Shown here one piece after another: positions 37,244-45,930 of a DNA stretch of 64,000 nucleotides (the first letter of the stretch is position 1; each line of letters opens with the position of its first letter). The stretch lies in the IMG/VR virus record IMGVR_UViG_3300032222_000151, positions 54,810 to 118,809 of that record; one strand, given 5' to 3'. The notes below the pieces were generated by a model. It had not been told where the DNA came from and did not search any database. It worked only from the letters and a program-made list of their open reading frames with translations. Position numbers and translations under genes: made by a program. The stretch comes from a virus.

Positions 37244-37936
37244 ATGAATGAAAGACTAATAGCCCTAACAAAAAATCCAAACTTTGAACAACTTTGTGAT
37301 GATGTCTGGGTTATTCATGATTTTACGTCAGTAGATGAGCGTAACTTTTATATAGCCCTTGCAGAAAATGCTTTAGAAGATGAGTGGTGGCAAAGAGAGC
37401 CTGGTTGGTGGAATGGAAAGTTTTTGCCAGTACCAAAAGATTCGAGTGTTCCCTCTCAAATTGTAGAAAAAATAAAAAATGCAATAGGAAACCCAGACCA
37501 TTGGGCATGGGGTAGCCCTGCATCTGTTCATAGAATAAAGCCTGGTGAAAAAATGTTTTTACATGCAGACAATCCAAATGAAAAAAGTGGTCTAAATAAT
37601 TGGGTAGATCTTAGTTTTGTTTTATATCATAATGAGTTTAATGGTGGGGAAATTATATATCCTCAATTAAATTTTGAGTACCATCCAAAACCTGGAGACT
37701 TGCTCATGCACCCAGGATCGCAAAATTATTTACATGGAACAAATGAAGTTTTGCCAGGGCCAAATAGATATAATTCAACGATGTGGGCTTATGACAATAG
37801 GGCTAAAAAACTTCATGAAGAAGGACTTGTCTATGAAGGATATAAAACAAAGAATCAACTACTATCTATTTATAATGGAGAAAAGCCAAATGATATATTT
37901 TCTAGTGGCGAAAGAGAGCCTGGAAATAACGTTTAG
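37244..37936 (+). CDS. 2OG-Fe(II) oxygenase, prolyl 4-hydroxylase type, inverted (230 aa)
   Basis: Ligands His107-X-Asp109 (FLHADNPNE), His164 (YLHGTNEV) and Arg175 (NRYNSTMW). Core strands LSFVLYHNEFNGGEIIYP and GDLLMHPGSQNYLH. It belongs to the same class as the others but lies on the opposite strand, with its own leaderless promoter, and ends one base from the stop of the gene on the minus strand. The orientation suggests independent control or a later insertion. Confidence 0.86.
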   Translation: MNERLIALTKNPNFEQLCDDVWVIHDFTSVDERNFYIALAENALEDEWWQREPGWWNGKFLPVPKDSSVPSQIVEKIKNAIGNPDHWAWGSPASVHRIKPGEKMFLHADNPNEKSGLNNWVDLSFVLYHNEFNGGEIIYPQLNFEYHPKPGDLLMHPGSQNYLHGTNEVLPGPNRYNSTMWAYDNRAKKLHEEGLVYEGYKTKNQLLSIYNGEKPNDIFSSGEREPGNNV

Positions 37937-38443
37937 TTATATAAATTGAGCAAATAAATAAACGTCTGATGCACTGCCAAAATTATATACGGAGCCCAGA
38001 CTGCCTGGTTCTCTTATGTACACATTTTTTGGTATTGCAGTATAGGTGTTAGTATCAATAGATACTTGTGATTTACTAGTTGCCAATATTGGAAAAAAAC
38101 ATGTTGTAACCTTTTCCTCGTATTCTTCTAGCGAGTAGTACTGTCTTATTGGATATCCCTGTGGCCTTAATTTAATCACATACATTTTTACTACTTTTTT
38201 GTTATATTTTTTTTCAAATTCATCAGTAATTATTTTTGCTGCATTAAAGACTTTTGGATCTTTATAGGACTCAATAATATAGTCTTTACCTGATAAAAAC
38301 TTATCTTCATCTACATCAAGGATATGGTAAAAATCCATATAATGATTATACTGAAATAGGTCTGTTCTTGACTCCTGCTGAGTCCACTGAAACTCTCTTT
38401 TGTTCTTTACTAGTTCTGCTAGATTTTCTATATTATAATTCAT
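37937..38443 (-). CDS. unknown protein next to the sulfotransferase, 168 aa
   Basis: I do not recognise this family. The N-terminal half contains FQYNHYMDFYHILDVDEDKF and a helical KIITDEFEKKYNKK. The C-terminal half (KMYVIKLRPQGYPIRQYYS, then CFFPILATSKSQVSIDT) follows the strand order of aspartyl/prolyl oxygenases, but the place of the HxD motif is QYYS and no matching distal His is seen, so it would be inactive if related. The start MNYNIEN overlaps the sulfotransferase stop by 11 bases and has AGGA upstream. It could be a sulfation partner. Confidence 0.55.
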   Translation of the reverse strand: MNYNIENLAELVKNKREFQWTQQESRTDLFQYNHYMDFYHILDVDEDKFLSGKDYIIESYKDPKVFNAAKIITDEFEKKYNKKVVKMYVIKLRPQGYPIRQYYSLEEYEEKVTTCFFPILATSKSQVSIDTNTYTAIPKNVYIREPGSLGSVYNFGSASDVYLFAQFI

Positions 38444-39164
38444 GATTTTCCTGATCAAAGTTATAAAAAAGATGCGAAGTATTGTATACCTCTGCATCAA
38501 TAGAGTTAAATTCAAGTATTTTTTCTTTTTCTTTTTCTGTTAGGCTTGCATAAATCCTTGTTGAATCTGGATTCCATGAGTTTGCTCTTGATTGTAATTT
38601 TTGATTGATTTCTGGTACTGGAATATTTAAATCAGTTAATATTTTGTTATATGCCTGTTTTGTATTTTTTAATGACAGTTCTTCAGATTTTATTAACAAA
38701 GAGACATCCTTTAGTCTATTAAAAATAATATCTTTTGTAACAATACAATCTCTTGTTTCTGGGCTATAGATAAAACCACCTTCTACTTTATTTATTAAAA
38801 AGTTTTTAGATTGTATATTTTTTACAGTATCGTTATTCTTTGTCATCCACTCAAACATTGTATCTTTATTGTATTCTTCTGCCCCAATTGGTATTTTGTG
38901 TTGTGCTCCGTCTCCCAATACAGAAAAATGAGAATACAAACTTACCATATATTGCACTGGATCTCTTAAAAGACTTACTACATAGGTGTTTTTATCTATA
39001 AAGTCTGCCCAGAATTGATGAGCAATATATGTATCTCTATTGTAATGGCTGTGAATTCCATGTTCTCTCATTGCTAGTGCTGCAGGAACTACAACATTAT
39101 GAGTAAAATATCTACCTGCGGTTTTTGGAACATGTAGAAAGTAGAAACTATCAAATTCTTTCAT
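38433..39164 (-). CDS. PAPS-dependent sulfotransferase, 243 aa
   Basis: The two PAPS-binding signatures are present: the 5'-phosphosulfate loop FLHVPKTAGRYFTHN (Lys14) and the 3'-phosphate strand-helix LLRDPVQYMVSLYSH (Arg67, Ser75). The rest is helical with a His-rich early segment. Such enzymes move sulfate from PAPS to hydroxyls of sugars or tyrosines. The host would supply PAPS. It sits between the oxygenases and the FFPP fibre, so a glycan or Tyr on fibres (YFPPPYF is Tyr-rich) is a natural target. The acceptor is inferred. Confidence 0.8.
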   Translation of the reverse strand: MKEFDSFYFLHVPKTAGRYFTHNVVVPAALAMREHGIHSHYNRDTYIAHQFWADFIDKNTYVVSLLRDPVQYMVSLYSHFSVLGDGAQHKIPIGAEEYNKDTMFEWMTKNNDTVKNIQSKNFLINKVEGGFIYSPETRDCIVTKDIIFNRLKDVSLLIKSEELSLKNTKQAYNKILTDLNIPVPEINQKLQSRANSWNPDSTRIYASLTEKEKEKILEFNSIDAEVYNTSHLFYNFDQENHEL

Positions 39165-39194
39165 TTTATGATAGTTCCTACTCTCTACTAGACA

Positions 39195-40163
39195 TTACTC
39201 TGATTGTGTTTCTGGCTTTGGATCGTTGTAACCCATAGACTCTGGATTTACTCTACCCCAGTTTGATGAGAAGTATGGAGGTGGGAAGTAAGGTCCAGCA
39301 AATCTTGGTGGGAAGAACGGACAGAATGCTGGTGGGAAGAACGGACCGAATCTTGGTGGGAAGAACGGGAATGATGGACAGAATGACGGTGGGAAGAACG
39401 GACCGAATCTTGGTGGGAAGAACGGGAATGCTGGTGGGAAGAACGGTGGGAAGAACGGAAATGCTGGTGGGAAGAACGGTGGGAAGAACGGTGGGAAGAA
39501 CGGTGGGAAGAACGGGAATGCTGGTGGGAAAAATGGAGGGAAGAATGGTGGGAAGAACGGTGAAGTTGTTGTAACTGAACCAGAACTTGCTGAATATACT
39601 CCATCTCCATTATCATTAACAGCAAGAACCTGATAGGTCTGAGACGTTCCAGCAGTTTCTGCAACATCATAAGTTGTTACATTTCCAACATTATATACTG
39701 GACCATCAGAAGACTTTAACTTATATCCAGTTATAGACTTTCCACCAGTTGCTGGGACTGACCAGACAACTCTGTCTAAGTTTGCTGATGGAGATGTTGC
39801 TGAAGTAATTGATGGTTGTGCTGGTACTGTTGTTGCTGTTACTGCTGCAGATGCTGCTGAAGCAAGAGATGTTCCTGCTGCATTTGTTGCTGTAACAGTA
39901 AATGTGTAAGAAGTTGCAGATGCAAGACCTGTAACTACAATAGGAGAAGAAGATCCTGTTGCCGTAAATCCTCCAGGAGAGGAAGTTACGGTATAGGATG
40001 TCGCTGCTGGGGAATCTGCTGGCAATGTAAACGCAACGCTGATGGCTCCGTTATTATATGCACGAGATGTTCCTACATCTGTGCCTATACCAATTGTTGG
40101 TGCCTTTGGTTCCAAGAAGTCATTAGCCTGGGCTGAATGTCTACCTACTTTTTTAATTGCCAT
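39195..40163 (-). CDS. fibre protein: two Fn3 domains plus FFPP repeats, 322 aa
   Basis: Residues 30-115 and 117-203 are two fibronectin type III domains (PSITSATSPSANLDRVVW, ITGYKLKSSDG, TYQVLAVNDNGDG). Residues 205-298 are an array of [11 protein letters not shown] and RFGPFFPP units with three Cys in FCP turns. The end, [18 protein letters not shown], is also the end of the 525-aa fibre. The Pro content is exceptional and suits a polyproline-II rod or a hydroxylated, glycosylated one. It is encoded right after the sulfotransferase and has an AAAGGGGA ribosome-binding site. Confidence 0.75.
   Translation of the reverse strand: MAIKKVGRHSAQANDFLEPKAPTIGIGTDVGTSRAYNNGAISVAFTLPADSPAATSYTVTSSPGGFTATGSSSPIVVTGLASATSYTFTVTATNAAGTSLASAASAAVTATTVPAQPSITSATSPSANLDRVVWSVPATGGKSITGYKLKSSDGPVYNVGNVTTYDVAETAGTSQTYQVLAVNDNGDGVYSASSGSVTTTSPFFPPFFPPFFPPAFPFFPPFFPPFFPPFFPPAFPFFPPFFPPAFPFFPPRFGPFFPPSFCPSFPFFPPRFGPFFPPAFCPFFPPRFAGPYFPPPYFSSNWGRVNPESMGYNDPKPETQSE
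39466..39513 (-). repeat. four exact 12-bp tandem repeats in the FFPP fibre gene
   Basis: The plus-strand unit GGTGGGAAGAAC occurs four times end to end. Each codes for FFPP in the minus-strand gene. The exact copies allow slippage that would change rod length in steps of four residues without a frameshift. Confidence 0.8.
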
Positions 40164-40194
40164 TTTTTATTCCCCTTTTCTTATTCTATTTTTT

Positions 40195-42141
40195 TTAAGC
40201 CTTTAGGTCGCCGTAGATCAACCATGTAGCCGAAGCAACCTTAATTGCTGTTGCTGAAGAGTAGGTTGTTCTCAATGCAAGTCCTGGTGTGTACTGTAAT
40301 GTCACTCCTGAGCCCTGGACAAATGTAGCACCTGTTCCTGAAGACTGATAGAAGTCGATTGATGAACCGATTGCATACTTTGCGTTTCCAGTTGTATCAA
40401 ATGTAACTGAATATGCTCCTGAGATTGGTACAAGAGTGTCTCTTGTATTTGCATCTGTTCCAAGTGCATCCAAAGTTGTATTTGCTGCAACTGCTGTTTT
40501 AATTGGTGTAAGTGATTGAACACCCTTCTTTAACTGTGCACCATCAGTAAATACTATTCCTGATGTAGATGCTGTGATTGAACCTGTTGCAGTTAAAGCA
40601 TCTACTGTTGCTGTGCCAGTAAATGTTGGGCTATCCTTTGGAGCCCTTAGATCAAGCGCTACTTGAGTGGCACTAGATACTGGCTTATTTGCATCTGAAG
40701 TGTTGTCTACGTTTCCAAGACCTACATGAGATTTTGTAACACCTGATACAGTACCAGTAAATGTTGGGTTATTTATTGGAGCAAGAACTGATGGATCTGC
40801 GCTAAACTGATTATCAACTAGTTGCAATCCATTTCCTGCTGTATATGTTCCTGTTCCTGAGAACTGGTATACGCTAATATTGTCAGTTCCTACAACAAAT
40901 GTTGCTGGATCTGCTACAGATAGTATCCAGCCAGAACCTGCTGTTAGTCCACCCTGCACAAATATGTATGCGCCTGGAATCTCATCTGCTTCATCACAGA
41001 ATCCACAACGAGTAAGTACCCAAGGAGTTCCTGCATCTCCAAGTGTTGAAACAAAATATCTACCGTTATGCGCTTTATTAGTCTGATTCTTTACAAGAAC
41101 ACCAGAGTAAAGGGCCCATCCACTTGCATTTCCAGCACCAAGTGAGAATGCTCCATTTGATGTTGAGGTAAGTGTTGCTCCGACTCCTGCTGTTCCATTT
41201 GAATATGTTGCATTTAGGTTTGCAGTTGTTGCTGCTAATACTGATGGCTTTGCAATGATTCCTGATGCAGTATTATCTACATACTGCTTAGTTGCTGCAC
41301 CCATCGCTGCTGAAGGATCTGCATTTAATACAAGATTTCCAGTCATTGTTCCACCAGACTTTAAAAGTCTATCGTCTAGTTGTGTTTGAATAGGACCTGT
41401 AACATCTTCTAGATAGGAGATTTCTTCTGCACTAACATTTCCAATTGATGTAGTTCCTGACAAAACTACAGTACCTGTTAGATTTGCATCTGCAAGTGGA
41501 GCATATGTTGATGCTGCTGTTGTAGATGCTAACTTTAGATCAAGTGCTGCTTGAGTTGCAATTGAAATTTCCTTGTCTTCGTCTGATGTATTATCAACAT
41601 TTCCAAGACCAACCATAGACTGTGTGATTCCAGTTGTGTTACCTGAGAATGCTGCATTAGAAATTGATGGTGTTGTAATTGTTGGCTCTGTAAGTGTCTT
41701 ACCTGTAAGAGTCTGTGTAGCAGCAAGGTATACTAGGTTTGCTGTATCTGAGATACCGTGAACAGATGTTGAATCTGATGTGTGTGCAGATAGGTCTGTT
41801 GTTGTAACCAAAACTGATGTATCTGCGATACCGTGAATTCCTGTGGTATCTGCTGCGTGATTTGAAAGGTTTGTTGCAATTGTTGTGAAGAATGTTGGGT
41901 CATCTCCCATTGCTGCAGCAAGTTCATTTAGAGTATTTAGAGCATCTGGTGCTCCATCAAGGAGGTCTGAAATAGCCTGTGAGTTAGCAAAGTAGTCAAG
42001 GGATGCCCAGGCAGTTGCTCCATCACCAATCTTAAATCTATTGTTATCAGTTTCAAAACCAATTTCACCTGCTGCTAGTGTTGGGTTTGCTGATGTCCAT
42101 TGTGCTGCAGTTCCTCTGCGCTGTTGCATTCTTGTTGCCAT
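40195..42141 (-). CDS. tail fibre protein, 648 aa
   Basis: The N-terminus (MQQRRGTAAQWTSANPTLAA, then GEIGFETDNNRFKIGDGATA) is the classic capsule-type phage fibre start that binds the tail. It is followed by repeats of triple-helix type: STS/VHGISDTANL twice, then LGNVDNTSDEDK and LGNVDNTSDANK, ending in a beta-rich C-terminus. This is a trimeric fibre with periodic ~90-residue sections. AAGGAG precedes the ATG and TATAAT lies about 40 nt upstream, with a short hairpin (TGGGCAGCACCCA) in the leader. Confidence 0.8.
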   Translation of the reverse strand: MATRMQQRRGTAAQWTSANPTLAAGEIGFETDNNRFKIGDGATAWASLDYFANSQAISDLLDGAPDALNTLNELAAAMGDDPTFFTTIATNLSNHAADTTGIHGIADTSVLVTTTDLSAHTSDSTSVHGISDTANLVYLAATQTLTGKTLTEPTITTPSISNAAFSGNTTGITQSMVGLGNVDNTSDEDKEISIATQAALDLKLASTTAASTYAPLADANLTGTVVLSGTTSIGNVSAEEISYLEDVTGPIQTQLDDRLLKSGGTMTGNLVLNADPSAAMGAATKQYVDNTASGIIAKPSVLAATTANLNATYSNGTAGVGATLTSTSNGAFSLGAGNASGWALYSGVLVKNQTNKAHNGRYFVSTLGDAGTPWVLTRCGFCDEADEIPGAYIFVQGGLTAGSGWILSVADPATFVVGTDNISVYQFSGTGTYTAGNGLQLVDNQFSADPSVLAPINNPTFTGTVSGVTKSHVGLGNVDNTSDANKPVSSATQVALDLRAPKDSPTFTGTATVDALTATGSITASTSGIVFTDGAQLKKGVQSLTPIKTAVAANTTLDALGTDANTRDTLVPISGAYSVTFDTTGNAKYAIGSSIDFYQSSGTGATFVQGSGVTLQYTPGLALRTTYSSATAIKVASATWLIYGDLKA

Positions 42142-42196
42142 TTTATATTCTCCTTATGGGTGCTGCCCATTAACTTATCTTATTATAACCCCTGTT

Positions 42197-42652
42197 TTAA
42201 TTGAAGTTATCTACTACACTACCGCCATCAAATACTACTGTCCAAACTGATGTGTCTGGTCCGCCAGCATCTAATCCTGCACCCTGTGGGGCATTAAACG
42301 TTGATCCATCATAGAACTGAGATACTATGAAACCAGTTCCATCAATTGCTGTATCATGGATGTGCTGTGGAAGATTCTGCGTATCATCAATAGTTGCTTG
42401 GGTGTACCAGGCTCCATTGTAATAGAAGTTTACTCTGTTTGTTAGAGTATCTAACCACTGCATTCCATTTGTTGGTGAAGAAGGAGCAGTTGCAGAAACG
42501 GTCATTGATCCTGTTAATGAATCTACATACTCCTTGGTTGCTGCGTGACCAGCAAGAGTTGGTGCTCCCACTGTTACTGCATTTCCGAATGTACCGCCGT
42601 TTGCTACGACTAACCCATTCTTGACCTTGAAGTCTTTATCGACTGTTGCCAT
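42197..42652 (-). CDS. short fibre / collar-type protein, 151 aa
   Basis: Starts MATVDKDFKVKNGLVVANGG, the N-terminal module shared with the 524-aa fibre (KDFKVKHGLIVEG) and common in cyanophage fibres. It continues with AATKEYVDSL and SPTNGMQWLDT, a fibre base domain, and ends in an acidic-hydrophobic tail. Probably a fibre subunit or adhesin adapter. It is preceded by AAGGAG. Confidence 0.7.
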   Translation of the reverse strand: MATVDKDFKVKNGLVVANGGTFGNAVTVGAPTLAGHAATKEYVDSLTGSMTVSATAPSSPTNGMQWLDTLTNRVNFYYNGAWYTQATIDDTQNLPQHIHDTAIDGTGFIVSQFYDGSTFNAPQGAGLDAGGPDTSVWTVVFDGGSVVDNFN

Positions 42653-42687
42653 TTACTACTCCTTCTTCCAACTATTTTTATTTTTTA

Positions 42688-44262
42688 TTACGCTAGTAGT
42701 GTTCCATAAACATTGACTGTTGAGTCATTGTTTGCAGTTGTTACTAGAAGTTGTACGTTTGAACCTGAGATGCCTGCTGAGATTGTAGATGCTGAACCAT
42801 TAGTTCCAACAACTCCGTACTCTGTCATTGCAATGTTATCTGAAGAATCAAGTGTTACAAGAACCTTTGAGATTTCAGTGTGTGTTCCGTATGAAACCTT
42901 TACAAGGAATTCTGCTGAACGATAGTCAGCCTTAGCCCATGCATGTCCAACCTGAATACCTGCTGTTGCTGCTGTAAGTGTTGAAGCAACCTGCTTAGCA
43001 ACTGAGTTAACCTCAACTGCTGTGAAGTTTGGAACAACTGCTTCAAGGGCATCTACTGCACGAGAATTCTGGAAGTAAAGGTTTGTTGTACCTTCTGCAA
43101 GTTGATCAGTATTAGAATCTGCTACACCGTTTTCTGCAACGATGATAAGACCTGTAGTGCTGTTACCTGTAATTGCGATATTTGTTAGTGATGCACCAAG
43201 AATAAGATCTGCTGCTGAAGACTTAGCACGAGCATCTGTGAAGTACTCGTTTGTTTCACCTTCTGCTACATCATCTGTAGTAAGTGCATCTGCGTATGCT
43301 TCTGCATCTGTAAGAGCCTGTGCTGCTGCGCCAGCAATATCATATGCTGATGAAGTTGCATCAAGTGCTCTTTGGTTTGTGAAGTATAGTCGTGAAGCAT
43401 CTTCTGCAACATCTGCAGTGTCTAAACCAGTTACAGAGATTGTATCTGAAACAATAGAGATATTATCTCCTGCTGTAAGATTATTTTGCTTCTCAGCAAC
43501 TAAACCTGAGACTGTTGTTGCGAAGTTTTCGTCATCATTAATTGCTGCAGCCAATTCGTTAAGTGTATCCAGAAGTTCTGGAGCACCGTTAACAAGTGCT
43601 GCTACTGCTGCATCAGCGTATGCTGTTGTTGCAATCTGAGTGCTGTTTGTTCCTGCTGCTGCTGTTGGGGCAGTTGGTACACCAGTAAGATCTGGTGATG
43701 CAAGTGGTGCCTTGTCATCAAGTTGAGCCTGGATACCAGATGTTACTCCGCTTACATGGTTCAACTCTGCAGTTGTTGTAGTTACTCCATCAAGAAGGTT
43801 AAGTTCTGATGTGCTTGCAGTAATTCCATCAAGAGTGTTAAGTTCTGCTGCAGATGCTGTTAGATCTGAAACATTTGCAACCTGAACTGTAATTGTGTTA
43901 TCTACGTAAGAAATTGTCTTATTTGAAAGTGACTGTGTGTTAGTTGTTCCAACTACTGCGCCAGTTGCACCGTGTGCTTCTGTAGCATTTTCGTGATCTG
44001 TAAGATCTGATGCTACTGAGCCTGCAGCGCCTGCTGCATCGTAGTAAGCATCTACTACAGCACGATCAATTGAAAGTTCTCCACCTGCTGAAACATCAAA
44101 TTCGTTTGATACGGACTTGACTAGTGTTTCTCCACCAATGAGATCAAGGATGTATTGATCTCCTGCGTTTTCTGTAAGAATTGTTTCACCGTTGATAGTA
44201 CCTTGTAGGCCTTCAACGATTAACCCATGCTTTACTTTAAAATCTTTGTTATTTGTTGCCAT
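42688..44262 (-). CDS. tail fibre protein, 524 aa
   Basis: The N-terminal KDFKVKHGLIVEG is shared with its 151-aa neighbour. It continues through repeats of ELNTLDGITASTSELNLLDG and of DVAEGETNEYFTDARAKSS type, then a globular end (VKVSYGTHTEISKVLVTLDS). That C-terminal domain is also found, diverged, in the 148-aa gene next to it, and is typical of cyanophage-like fibre tips. It is rich in Ala/Thr with no Cys. Likely a long trimeric fibre. Confidence 0.78.
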   Translation of the reverse strand: MATNNKDFKVKHGLIVEGLQGTINGETILTENAGDQYILDLIGGETLVKSVSNEFDVSAGGELSIDRAVVDAYYDAAGAAGSVASDLTDHENATEAHGATGAVVGTTNTQSLSNKTISYVDNTITVQVANVSDLTASAAELNTLDGITASTSELNLLDGVTTTTAELNHVSGVTSGIQAQLDDKAPLASPDLTGVPTAPTAAAGTNSTQIATTAYADAAVAALVNGAPELLDTLNELAAAINDDENFATTVSGLVAEKQNNLTAGDNISIVSDTISVTGLDTADVAEDASRLYFTNQRALDATSSAYDIAGAAAQALTDAEAYADALTTDDVAEGETNEYFTDARAKSSAADLILGASLTNIAITGNSTTGLIIVAENGVADSNTDQLAEGTTNLYFQNSRAVDALEAVVPNFTAVEVNSVAKQVASTLTAATAGIQVGHAWAKADYRSAEFLVKVSYGTHTEISKVLVTLDSSDNIAMTEYGVVGTNGSASTISAGISGSNVQLLVTTANNDSTVNVYGTLLA

Positions 44263-44279
44263 TTTTATATCTCCTTAGT

Positions 44280-44726
44280 TTATGCCTTAAGTCCAATACG
44301 AGCATATCGTACTGTGACTGGCCTGATCGCAGGATCTGGAGTGACTGAAATAGCCACGGTATTTCCAGTGCGAGAGACATTAATGGTGCCAATATTCCCA
44401 TCATTGTCGATTGTTCCATACTCGCTAACAGATACATTTGTACCGTCAACAAGAATTGTCATTTCAGTTGCGTAGAACTTATTGTCACCTGCTGAAGTCT
44501 TTGATATTGAAATAATATACTTCACCATACGCCAAACTGTAGCATCAAAGTTATCAATAACAGTTACGTTCTCAATACCAGTGATTGTGTTTTCATTGTT
44601 ACCTGCTGAACCCAACTCAGTTGCCTGAGCAGAAAGGGTGTCGATTAGGTCAACATAGTTTTCTTGAGTAGGTCTATCTCCAGTTTGGAATAGACTTTTA
44701 ACTGATGGGATTGATACTTTAGCCAT
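44280..44726 (-). CDS. fibre tip-like protein, 148 aa
   Basis: Its last 85 residues (VKYIISISKTSAGDNKFYAT ... VTVRYARIGLKA) repeat the C-terminal domain of the 524-aa fibre: a strand, then EYGTIDNDG opposite EYGVVGTNG. The first 45 residues (LFQTGDRPTQENYVDLIDTL) are a helical attachment module. So it is probably a detached fibre-tip domain or adhesin. A TATAAT box lies 6 nt before its ATG. Confidence 0.68.
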   Translation of the reverse strand: MAKVSIPSVKSLFQTGDRPTQENYVDLIDTLSAQATELGSAGNNENTITGIENVTVIDNFDATVWRMVKYIISISKTSAGDNKFYATEMTILVDGTNVSVSEYGTIDNDGNIGTINVSRTGNTVAISVTPDPAIRPVTVRYARIGLKA

Positions 44727-44732
44727 GTGGTA

Positions 44733-44738
44733 ATTATA
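44733..44738 (-). promoter_or_regulatory. -10 box of a leaderless promoter
   Basis: GTTATAAT ends 6 nt before the ATG of the 148-aa fibre-tip gene; there is no ribosome-binding site. Confidence 0.5.
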
Positions 44739-44759
44739 ACACCCCTTTTAATAATACTA

Positions 44760-44966
44760 TTAAAGAATGTAGTTACTGTATCCAATAACCTGAAGTGGGA
44801 TTGGTGGTGGATTAGTTTTAGAGTATCCAAACACACTTACATTTATAAACTGAACTCTAAATGGCAAAACCTCTTCAATTCTTGCTTTTGGTTGTATATG
44901 GTCTATGCGAATTCGTCTTAAATCAAGATCTTGAATCTGTGCGTGTGCTAATTGATGTGTTGGCAT
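44760..44966 (-). CDS. small fibre-module protein, 68 aa
   Basis: Unrecognised. Its ATG overlaps the stop codon of the 129-aa fibre gene by one base (TAATG), which argues that it is translated. It starts with MPTHQLAHAQIQDLDLRRIR and ends with a Pro-rich NPPPIPLQVIGYSNYIL. It may be a small fibre connector or an adapter. Codon use is like its neighbours. Confidence 0.55.
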   Translation of the reverse strand: MPTHQLAHAQIQDLDLRRIRIDHIQPKARIEEVLPFRVQFINVSVFGYSKTNPPPIPLQVIGYSNYIL

Positions 44967-45355
44967 TACTGGGTTACATCTTCAAGGATAACCATTGACC
45001 CTCTGGCTACCGTCCAAACTCTGCCTTCTGATAGAAGTTCTGTGAGTTGTATATCGAAGATGTCTCCTGTCTCAAGAAGTTGAGATTGTGCTGATGTTAA
45101 CGAAACCGTAAAACTTCCTTCTTCATCCTGAAACTCAATTGGTTCAGGGGATAAAGACAAAACAACATCATCAGTTGATGGTCTATAAATATCCATAGCA
45201 ACTTCCCAGTCTTCAAGAAGAAGAGGAACTCTTGCATCGTTAGTTACATAAACACGAAATGCTGCTGAGTCTCCACGAACAACCGTCCAGCGAATTTCTG
45301 GAGGCGCTGCACCAAGTGCATAAGAGTCTGTGGGTTGATTTCTGAAGGTAGCCAT
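44966..45355 (-). CDS. receptor-binding protein base domain (BppU-like), 129 aa
   Basis: Contains RWTVVRGDSAAFRVYV, then DWEVAMDIYR, and ends with a FTVSLTSAQSQLLETG turn. These match the 131-aa protein at the far end of the fibre cluster (QWSVVRGDTATLRVEF) and are typical of the N-terminal domain that anchors receptor-binding proteins to siphophage baseplates. It is a short form without a visible tip. TATAAT 6 nt before the ATG. Confidence 0.68.
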   Translation of the reverse strand: MATFRNQPTDSYALGAAPPEIRWTVVRGDSAAFRVYVTNDARVPLLLEDWEVAMDIYRPSTDDVVLSLSPEPIEFQDEEGSFTVSLTSAQSQLLETGDIFDIQLTELLSEGRVWTVARGSMVILEDVTQ

Positions 45356-45361
45356 AATGTT

Positions 45362-45367
45362 ATTATA
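45362..45367 (-). promoter_or_regulatory. -10 box of a leaderless promoter
   Basis: GATATAAT ends 6 nt before the ATG of the 129-aa gene. Confidence 0.5.
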
Positions 45368-45904
45368 TCACGACAAACCGTCTTTTAGGGCTCCCCAAGT
45401 GCCGTTTCCTTTTGCTTGAACTATTAACAAACCTTCTGTTCCAGATATTGCAACAACTGCAACATATCTTCCTGGACCAGTTGCTGGTCTATCTGCAACA
45501 AGGTCTCCATTTGAATCTACATAAACCTTTGTTCCTACAGACCCAAGTGATGATGTGTTCATTTCTAGTACTCCAGATATAACTACAACACCGTCATTAT
45601 TATTTGCTATGTTGTTTTTTACAATTCCAAGTATTGGAGTATTTGGATTATGACTTGGGCTAGATGGATTATATTTTTCTACCGTTGTTTTTCCGCTAAT
45701 GCTTCCACTGATTGAAACTGGTGTTCCAATTGATAATAGACTTCCAGTTATATTTCTTACAGGAAGAGAGAAGGCAGAAACTCCTAGCGGTGGCAAAATA
45801 TCATTTAATGCATCAACTAAAACCTTAAAATCTCCATGGACATTTACGGGATCTGAGGCTAACGGGTACTTCATTGTTGCGTAATTAGATGATGATTGAG
45901 GCAT
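45368..45904 (-). CDS. fibre protein, 178 aa
   Basis: Beta-rich (GTPVSISGSISGKTTVEKY, then GVVVISGVLEMNTSSLGS) with the pattern of head-decoration and fibre domains such as those that hold AGTPLVV-like or KVYVDSNGDLVAD turns. The end is glycine-rich. No known catalytic motif. It lies first in a leftward group of fibre genes, under a leaderless promoter shared in space with the plus-strand transglycosylase promoter. Confidence 0.65.
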   Translation of the reverse strand: MPQSSSNYATMKYPLASDPVNVHGDFKVLVDALNDILPPLGVSAFSLPVRNITGSLLSIGTPVSISGSISGKTTVEKYNPSSPSHNPNTPILGIVKNNIANNNDGVVVISGVLEMNTSSLGSVGTKVYVDSNGDLVADRPATGPGRYVAVVAISGTEGLLIVQAKGNGTWGALKDGLS

Positions 45905-45911
45905 AATGTTT

Positions 45912-45917
45912 ATTATA
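45912..45917 (-). promoter_or_regulatory. -10 box of a leaderless promoter
   Basis: TGGTATAAT ends 7 nt before the ATG at 45904. It lies 13 bp from the -35 box of the divergent transglycosylase promoter. Confidence 0.5.
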
Positions 45918-45930
45918 CCACCCTCTAAAG

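Noticed and set aside
39263-39574. Plus-strand frame with GRTDRMLVGRTD-type repeats opposite the FFPP fibre
   Set aside because: Shadow of the 12-bp repeat array; no ribosome-binding site and no conserved non-repeat part.
39248-39670. Minus-strand alternate frame with SHRSSHRSSH repeats in the FFPP fibre gene
   Set aside because: Another frame of the same repeats. The Fn3-FFPP frame contains real domains and the shared C-terminal tag.
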